DNA of 40,930 nucleotides from Mycolicibacter nonchromogenicus (GTDB taxonomy: Bacteria > Actinomycetota > Actinomycetes > Mycobacteriales > Mycobacteriaceae), in contig NZ_LQPI01000001.1 in NCBI RefSeq assembly GCF_002101775.1, positions 1 to 40,930 on the forward strand, written 5' to 3'. The position numbers were made by a program, and so were the translations under genes. A model generated the notes under the pieces. That model was not told the DNA's origin. It did no database searches and saw nothing but the letters and a program-made list of their open reading frames with translations. Positions 36,698 to 40,930 of the stretch are shown one piece after another (positions within the stretch are counted from its first letter, which is position 1; each line of letters starts with the position of its first letter).

Positions 36698-38110
36698 TCA
36701 GGAAGCGTCATGATCGTCCAGACCGGACGGCAGGCCGCGGCCGGTGACCCACGCGCGGTGCTGCTTTCCCAGTGCCGTGGTCGGCTCGGCTGCCCCGTCC
36801 ATGTCATCGATGGTCGATCGCACGTCGAAGGTGGAACCCAGGGCGGCGAAGACTGCATTCATCGAGAGGGTGAGGCGGGAGAAGAGCACCAGGTCCGGGG
36901 GCAGCGTGACGCGGCGCGTCGGTTGATCGGCGGAGACGATGTCGACGAGCGAGCGGAGCGTCCGGCTGACAGTCTCCGGGGAATAGGTCACCGGCTGAGG
37001 TTGCAGCAGCTCGTGGACAATCGCCGTCCACCATCGATATGCCTCGTCGCCGCTGAGTGTGGAATCGGTGGACGAGAAGCCGAGTGCGGGCATCCAATCG
37101 AGCAGCGCCGCCCGGTCGTCGTCCAACGCCGCTCGCAGCGTCCCGGTCAGGCCCCTGCGTACCGGCTCCGACAGCACCTTGACGCAGCCGAAGTCGACGA
37201 AGCCCACTGTGCCGTCCGGCCCGAACCGGTAGTTGCCGGGGTGTGGGTCGGCGTGAAAGAGATTCGCGTGCCGATAGGAGCCGGTCACCATGCGGCAGAT
37301 CACCTCGGCCCAGGTGTTCTTCAGATCCTGATCCGCCTGCCGTGCCGTGGCCCAGTCCAATCCATCGAGGTAGGTCATGGTCAGGACGCGGTCGCTGGAC
37401 ACCTCGGGTATCAGCTCGGGAACCCGGATGAACGGATGATCGCGATACAAGGTGGCGAACGTGGTGATGTTGGCGGCCTCGTGGCGGTAGTCGATCTCCT
37501 CGGTGATCCGCTCGGCGACCTCCCGTGCGTTCTGCCGCAGGTCGGGTGCCGGCCCGCTGGCGGCCGAGGCGAAACGGATCACCGTCGTCAACAACTCGGT
37601 GTTGGCCAAATCGGCGCGGATCGCTTCGGCCACGCCGGGGTATTGCACCTTGACTGCGACCTGGCGGCCGTCGGGTAGTACCGCCCGGTGGACCTGCCCG
37701 ATGGAGGCCGCGGCCATGGGTTCATCGGTGAACTCGGTGAACACCTCGTCGACCGATCGTCCCAGTTCGGTCCGGAACACCTCCCGGGCCAATTCGGGCG
37801 CCATCGGCGGGGCGTCGGCCTGCAGCTTGGTGAGCGCCTTCTGGTACGGCGACAGCTCGCCACCGCCGACCGCGCCGGCGTCGAACAGCGAGAACATCTG
37901 CCCGACTTTCATCAGCACGCCCTTGGAGTGTCCGAGCAGTTCGGCATATCGCTCGGCGGTGCGCTCGTGGAATTTCTCGACGGCGCCGGTGTCGCCGACC
38001 TTCTCCCGAAGTGTCGCCACCATGCGGCCTCCGGCGGCGCGTGCGGTGAAGCCGGCCAGCGGCATCGTCCGACGCATACGGCCCTGTGGTACCGGATCTG
38101 CCACCGTCAC
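36698..38110 (-). CDS. ABC1/AarF (UbiB-like) atypical kinase family protein
   Basis: This protein has about 470 aa. Diagnostic motifs are LMKVGQMFSLFD (KxGQ loop), AAASIGQVHRAVL (Ala-rich P-loop), VAVKVQYPG (lysine), ITEEIDYRHEAAN (ExD), FHADPHPGNY and VGFVDFGCVK (DFG). UbiB-like proteins are atypical ATPases linked to quinone or lipid metabolism; the role in mycobacteria is not settled. The start is uncertain: GTG 38110 is chosen, ATG 38077 is an alternative, and a TTG at 38146 would lie beside an operator. It is divergent from a TetR gene and probably repressed by it. Confidence 0.9.
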   Translation of the reverse strand: MTVADPVPQGRMRRTMPLAGFTARAAGGRMVATLREKVGDTGAVEKFHERTAERYAELLGHSKGVLMKVGQMFSLFDAGAVGGGELSPYQKALTKLQADAPPMAPELAREVFRTELGRSVDEVFTEFTDEPMAAASIGQVHRAVLPDGRQVAVKVQYPGVAEAIRADLANTELLTTVIRFASAASGPAPDLRQNAREVAERITEEIDYRHEAANITTFATLYRDHPFIRVPELIPEVSSDRVLTMTYLDGLDWATARQADQDLKNTWAEVICRMVTGSYRHANLFHADPHPGNYRFGPDGTVGFVDFGCVKVLSEPVRRGLTGTLRAALDDDRAALLDWMPALGFSSTDSTLSGDEAYRWWTAIVHELLQPQPVTYSPETVSRTLRSLVDIVSADQPTRRVTLPPDLVLFSRLTLSMNAVFAALGSTFDVRSTIDDMDGAAEPTTALGKQHRAWVTGRGLPSGLDDHDAS

Positions 38111-38128
38111 TCCCGGCTGACCGCTGCT

Positions 38129-38142
38129 AAAGTGAACACTTT
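38129..38142. promoter_or_regulatory. Palindromic operator O1 between the ABC1 kinase and TetR genes
   Basis: AAAGTGAACACTTT is a dyad with half-sites AAAGTG/CACTTT around AA. It lies just upstream of the ABC1 kinase gene. It shares AAGTGnnCACTT with the second palindrome 21 bp away. Confidence 0.7.
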
Positions 38143-38150
38143 GCAAGACT

Positions 38151-38162
38151 AAGTGGCCACTT
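38151..38162. promoter_or_regulatory. Palindromic operator O2 between the ABC1 kinase and TetR genes
   Basis: AAGTGGCCACTT is a perfect palindrome, 11 nt before the TetR start codon. Its centre is 21 bp (two helical turns) from the centre of O1, so two regulator dimers could bind on the same DNA face and control both divergent genes. Confidence 0.7.
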
Positions 38163-38173
38163 GGGGGCGGTCA

Positions 38174-38779
38174 ATGGCGGCAACAATGACACGTGACCGG
38201 CTGGTCACCGCGGCGATGAGGCTGTTCAGCGAGCAGGGGTACCGCGCCACCAGCGTCGCCCAGATCGAGGCGGCGGCCGGGCTTGCGCCGGGCTCCGGCG
38301 CGCTGTACCACCACTTCAAATCGAAGGAATCTCTGCTGGCCGCCGGGATCGACCGGCAGTTGGACCGCCGCGAGGCGATGCGCGACGTGCGGAGGCTGTT
38401 TGCCGGGCTGGGAGACCTCGACACCGAGTTGACCCTGTTGGGCAGGTACCTGTTCGCTGTGCTCGACGAGGAGACGCAGCTGCTGCAGATCGCTGCCCGC
38501 ACGCCGGCCGATCAGTCGGCTCGGGTGGCGGCGGCCTACGCCGCACTCGTCGACGGCCTCTGCGCCGAGCTGGCCGACTGGATCGCCGGGTGGGCGCCGC
38601 ACCTGGACGCCGCCGACGCCCATCGGATCGCCGTGGTCGCGGTCAATGCGCTGCTGGGCAACCGGGCCGGGCGGATGCTCTATCGCGGCGTGGGGGAGCC
38701 GGGCGTGGGGGAGCAGCTGGACGACGAGGAGTACCTCGCCGAATGGACGACGCTTCTGGGGGCACGCATCCGCGCCTAG
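38174..38779 (+). CDS. TetR/AcrR family transcriptional regulator
   Basis: This 201-aa protein has an N-terminal helix-turn-helix at residues ~8-55 (LVTAAMRLFSEQGYRATSVAQI, GLAPGSGALYHHFKSKESLLAA). The C-terminal domain is helical; its ligand is unknown. The start is ATG 38174, behind a G-rich ribosome-binding site. It is divergent from the ABC1-type kinase gene with two phased palindromes between them, and 10 nt upstream of sigJ, so it may be co-transcribed with sigJ. Confidence 0.92.
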   Translation: MAATMTRDRLVTAAMRLFSEQGYRATSVAQIEAAAGLAPGSGALYHHFKSKESLLAAGIDRQLDRREAMRDVRRLFAGLGDLDTELTLLGRYLFAVLDEETQLLQIAARTPADQSARVAAAYAALVDGLCAELADWIAGWAPHLDAADAHRIAVVAVNALLGNRAGRMLYRGVGEPGVGEQLDDEEYLAEWTTLLGARIRA

Positions 38780-38789
38780 GCTGGTGGCG

Positions 38790-39713
38790 ATGACCGCTTC
38801 GGTGGAGGACTTCGAGGCGCTGCGGCCTCACCTGCTGGCGGTGGCCTACCGGCTCACCGGCATGTTCGCCGACGCCGAGGACATCGTGCAGGACGCCTGG
38901 CTTCGATTCGACGCCGCCGAGCGCGACCACATCGTCGACCCGCGGGCGTGGTTGACCACGGTCGTGAGTCGGCTCGGCCTGGACCGGCTGCGTTCGGCGG
39001 CGCGGCGCCGCGAGTCCTATGTCGGCGAGTGGCTGCCCGAGCCGGTGGTGACCGGCGTCGACGACACCGATCCGTTGTCGACGGTGGTGGCCGGTGAAGA
39101 CGCCCGGTTCGCCGCGATGGTGGTGCTGGAGCGGCTGACTCCCGACCAACGCGTGGCGTTTGTGCTGCACGACGGGTTCGCGATGCCGTTCGGCGAGGTG
39201 GCCGGGGTGCTGAACACCACCGAGGCCGCGGCCCGCCAACTGGCATCGCGTGCCCGCAAGGCCGTCGCGGCTGATCCGGCGCCGCAGCCTGATCCGCGCC
39301 ACGATGAGGCGGTCGGGGCACTGATGGCTGCGATGGCGGCCGGCGACCTGGCGGCCGTGGTGGCGCTGCTGCACCCCGACGTGACGTTCACCGGCGACGC
39401 GAATCGCCGGGCGCCGACCGCGCCGCGGGTCATTCGCGGTCCGGAAAAGGTGGCCCGATTCCTGTTCGGCCTGGCACGCCGCTACGGCCCCACCCTGCTT
39501 ACGGCGAATCAACTGGCGCTGGTCAATGGCGAGCTCGGCGCCTACACCCCGGGTGCGCCCGGCGCCGACGGCTTCCCCGAACTGCTGCCGCGCGTCACCG
39601 CGATGACGGTGCGCGACGGACGAGTGGTGGCGATCTGGGATATCGCCAACCCGGACAAGTTCACCGGGTCGCCGCTGCGGCCCAGAGCGCAGGAGGACGA
39701 GCGTGGCCAATGA
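38790..39713 (+). CDS. sigJ: ECF41-type RNA polymerase sigma factor SigJ
   Basis: This 307-aa protein is close to M. tuberculosis SigJ (312 aa) over its length. Sigma region 2 is FEALRPHLLAVAYRLTGMFADAEDIVQDAWLR with PRAWLTTVVSRLGLDRLRSA; region 4 is LERLTPDQRVAFVLHDGF with EAAARQLASRARKAV. A C-terminal SnoaL-like domain (~185-300: MAAMAAGDLAAVVALLHPDVTF, VNGELGAYTPG, VVAIWDIANPDKF) marks the ECF41 group, in which this extension regulates the sigma factor instead of an anti-sigma protein. The start is ATG 38790, with GTG 38784 as an alternative. The stop overlaps the PPOX gene start by 11 nt. The carboxymuconolactone decarboxylase and oxidoreductase neighbours are typical for ECF41. Confidence 0.95.
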   Translation: MTASVEDFEALRPHLLAVAYRLTGMFADAEDIVQDAWLRFDAAERDHIVDPRAWLTTVVSRLGLDRLRSAARRRESYVGEWLPEPVVTGVDDTDPLSTVVAGEDARFAAMVVLERLTPDQRVAFVLHDGFAMPFGEVAGVLNTTEAAARQLASRARKAVAADPAPQPDPRHDEAVGALMAAMAAGDLAAVVALLHPDVTFTGDANRRAPTAPRVIRGPEKVARFLFGLARRYGPTLLTANQLALVNGELGAYTPGAPGADGFPELLPRVTAMTVRDGRVVAIWDIANPDKFTGSPLRPRAQEDERGQ

Positions 39714-40194
39714 CATCTCGACGAAGTTGGGCGCGTTGATGTTTCGCGCGATGGACAAGATGCGCCACCGCGACGCCTTCGGCATCGGCGAGGCCACCGG
39801 CACGGACTTCACCGGCTTCGACAAGTCGAGGCAGATCCTGCTGGTCACGTTCAAACGCTCGGGCGAAGCGATGCCGAGTCCGATCAACCACGGTGTCGAT
39901 GACGGGAAGCTCTACGTTCGCTCCGACGCATCCACCGGCAAGGTCAAACGCATTCGCAACAACCCCAACGTCGTCGTGGTGCCGTGCAGTCTGCGCGGGA
40001 AGCCTCAGGGGCAACCGGTGGCCGGAATTGCGCGGATTCTGCCCGAGTCCGATCAGGCACTCGCCGAGCGGGTGATCGCCGCCAACTGGAGTCCGGCGAT
40101 GCGGATCTTCGAGCGCGGTCTGGACAAGGGCAGTGCGGTAGCCGGCATCCCGATCGCCTACATCGAGATCACCCCGGCGAGCCGGCCTCGTTGA
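39703..40194 (+). CDS. PPOX-class F420-dependent oxidoreductase
   Basis: This 163-aa split-beta-barrel protein has ILLVTFKRSGEAMPSPINHGVDDGKLYVRSDASTGKVKRIRNNPNVVVVPCSLRG, the usual pattern of mycobacterial PPOX F420/FMN-type enzymes. The reaction is unknown. The start is GTG 39703, six bases after AGGAGG, which lies inside the sigJ 3' end. It belongs to the sigJ transcription unit and meets the convergent decarboxylase gene, with 26 nt of 3' overlap. Confidence 0.9.
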   Translation: MANDISTKLGALMFRAMDKMRHRDAFGIGEATGTDFTGFDKSRQILLVTFKRSGEAMPSPINHGVDDGKLYVRSDASTGKVKRIRNNPNVVVVPCSLRGKPQGQPVAGIARILPESDQALAERVIAANWSPAMRIFERGLDKGSAVAGIPIAYIEITPASRPR

Positions 40195-40765
40195 GCCAGG
40201 GCACCCGGCAGGCGTCCCCGGAGTTGAAGCCCTGCTCGGTGATTCCCAGCGCCGAGTACATCCGGGCTCGCATGTTCTCCACACCGATCTGATAGGTCAG
40301 CTCGATTACCCCGGCGTCACCGAAGCGGTGCCGCAGATCGTCGACCTGTTCGTCGGTGACCGAATGCGGATCGGTGGTCACCGCGTCGGCGTAGGCGATC
40401 GCGGCCCGCTCGTCGTCGCTGTACAGCGGGGAGGTCGCGTAGTCGTCGATCTGCTTGAGCCGGTCGGTGTCGATGCCCTCCAGGCGCTGCAGCATGGCGC
40501 CGAAGTCCACACACCACGAGCAACCGACGGTGCGTGCGGTCCAGAACACCGCGAGATCCCGCGGGCCGGCGGGCAGCTTGCGCGACGCGGACTGCAGCAG
40601 GCCCTCGTGCACCGCATTGGCAACAAGTAGCCGCGGATGATGCGCGGCGACGGCGAACGGTTCCGGCACTTCGCCGAAGCGCCGCTTGGCGTAGCGGTAC
40701 ATCGCGCGTACCAGCATGTTGGTCTTTTTCGGTGGCAATGGGTCGATGCGAGGTTTTGTAGTCAT
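40169..40765 (-). CDS. Carboxymuconolactone decarboxylase (AhpD-like) family protein
   Basis: This 198-aa helical protein has the AhpD-type redox motif GCSWCVDFGAML (Cys82, Cys85) and the preceding DLAVFWTARTV. It ends with IELTYQIGVENMRARMYSALGI. Such proteins act in peroxide-linked or quinone redox chemistry, but the substrate here is unknown. It is the classic partner of ECF41 sigma factors. The start ATG 40765 lies 8 nt after the end of an ECF41-like promoter, so the transcript would be nearly leaderless. The gene is convergent with the sigJ-PPOX unit. Confidence 0.92.
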   Translation of the reverse strand: MTTKPRIDPLPPKKTNMLVRAMYRYAKRRFGEVPEPFAVAAHHPRLLVANAVHEGLLQSASRKLPAGPRDLAVFWTARTVGCSWCVDFGAMLQRLEGIDTDRLKQIDDYATSPLYSDDERAAIAYADAVTTDPHSVTDEQVDDLRHRFGDAGVIELTYQIGVENMRARMYSALGITEQGFNSGDACRVPWLNEAGSPG

Positions 40766-40773
40766 ACCCCTTA

Positions 40774-40800
40774 GACGAGACAGCCCGGTCCTTTGTGACC
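40774..40800 (-). promoter_or_regulatory. ECF41 (SigJ)-like promoter of the carboxymuconolactone decarboxylase gene
   Basis: Read on the minus strand: GGTCACA (40800-40794), exactly 16 nt, then CGTC (40777-40774). The published ECF41 promoter pattern is TGTCACA-n16-CGTC; only the first base differs. sigJ itself is 0.5 kb away, so SigJ control of this gene is likely though inferred. Confidence 0.65.
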
Positions 40801-40807
40801 GGCCCTC

Positions 40808-40841
40808 CTCCCGCGAGCCCCTTCCTCCCGCGAGCCCCTTC
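40808..40841. repeat. Tandem 17-bp direct repeat (two copies)
   Basis: CTCCCGCGAGCCCCTTC occurs twice without a gap (40808-40824 and 40825-40841). A related TCGCGCGAACG stretch follows. It lies upstream of the ECF41-like promoter. No function is evident. Confidence 0.85.
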
Positions 40842-40867
40842 TCGCGCGAACGTGCATTGCTCCTATG

Positions 40868-40930
40868 TCAAGCGGCGGTGTGGAGGTCGTTGGTTGGTGG
40901 GGTGGTTCGGGCTGCTTCGTCGGTGTGGAG
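40868..40930 (-). CDS. C-terminal end of an unidentified protein entering from the right edge
   Basis: On the minus strand a frame open to the window edge ends with LHTDEAARTTPPTNDLHTAA and TGA (40870-40868). It covers only twenty codons. The Thr/Pro-rich tail could close a longer protein, perhaps of a repeated or mobile gene, but there is too little to identify a family and it may be chance. Confidence 0.3.
   Translation of the reverse strand, partial: LHTDEAARTTPPTNDLHTAA

Overview
The window is GC-rich actinobacterial chromosome, most probably from an environmental (non-tuberculous) mycobacterium. The support is a PPE-family C-terminus of the PPW type at the left edge, a trpS / yhjD / nagA / sugI / dacB1 / sigJ gene set that also lies together in Mycobacterium tuberculosis, F420-type oxidoreductases, frequent GTG starts and 4-nt ATGA/GTGA gene overlaps. 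It carries cobF, which the M. tuberculosis complex lacks.

Region 1 (1-27608) is a cobalamin locus. On the minus strand (5099 to 513) lies an uptake operon: lipoprotein BtuF, permease BtuC, an unusual fusion of a BtuD-type ATPase with an FhuF-like [2Fe-2S] reductase, and an unrecognised 196-aa protein. A cobalamin riboswitch leads this operon. A second cobalamin riboswitch, back to back with it, leads the plus-strand operon cobN-cobF-cobQ-cobK (5529-12035). After an interruption by unrelated genes (12021-15558), a minus-strand operon (21614 to 15720) encodes a BchI/BchD-like chelatase subunit, CobO, a CobB-CobC fusion and CobD, led by a third, more compact cobalamin riboswitch. A plus-strand pair encodes a dienelactone hydrolase and CobL. 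A minus-strand operon (27608 to 23803) encodes CobG, CobH, the CobIJ fusion and CobM. Together these genes cover almost all steps from precorrin-2 to adenosylcobinamide phosphate by the aerobic (late-cobalt) route. Not seen in the window are cobA and the nucleotide-loop genes (cobU/P, cobS/V, the phosphoribosyltransferase cobT, bluB). CobG is the weak link: it ends before the cysteine-rich [4Fe-4S]-binding region of its family.

Region 2 (12021-15558), inside the cob locus, holds a small membrane protein, an antibiotic-biosynthesis-monooxygenase-fold protein, a Ddn-like F420 protein, a strong bidirectional terminator and a type III glutamine synthetase with GlnR-like boxes upstream.

Region 3 (27683-40930) is core-genome-like. 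It contains a TetR regulator with a crotonase-family enzyme, trpS and a YhjD-type membrane protein, then a minus-strand operon dacB1 / membrane protein / sugI / nagA / GNAT. After that come an SMP-30-like protein, an ABC1-family kinase divergent from a TetR gene with two phased palindromic operators, then sigJ (ECF41 type) with a PPOX F420 protein and a convergent carboxymuconolactone decarboxylase that has a good ECF41-like promoter. The right edge holds a tandem repeat and the last codons of an unidentified minus-strand frame. No tRNA, rRNA, CRISPR array or complete insertion sequence was seen. Every intergenic stretch is under 300 bases except 5100-5528, which the two divergent riboswitches fill.
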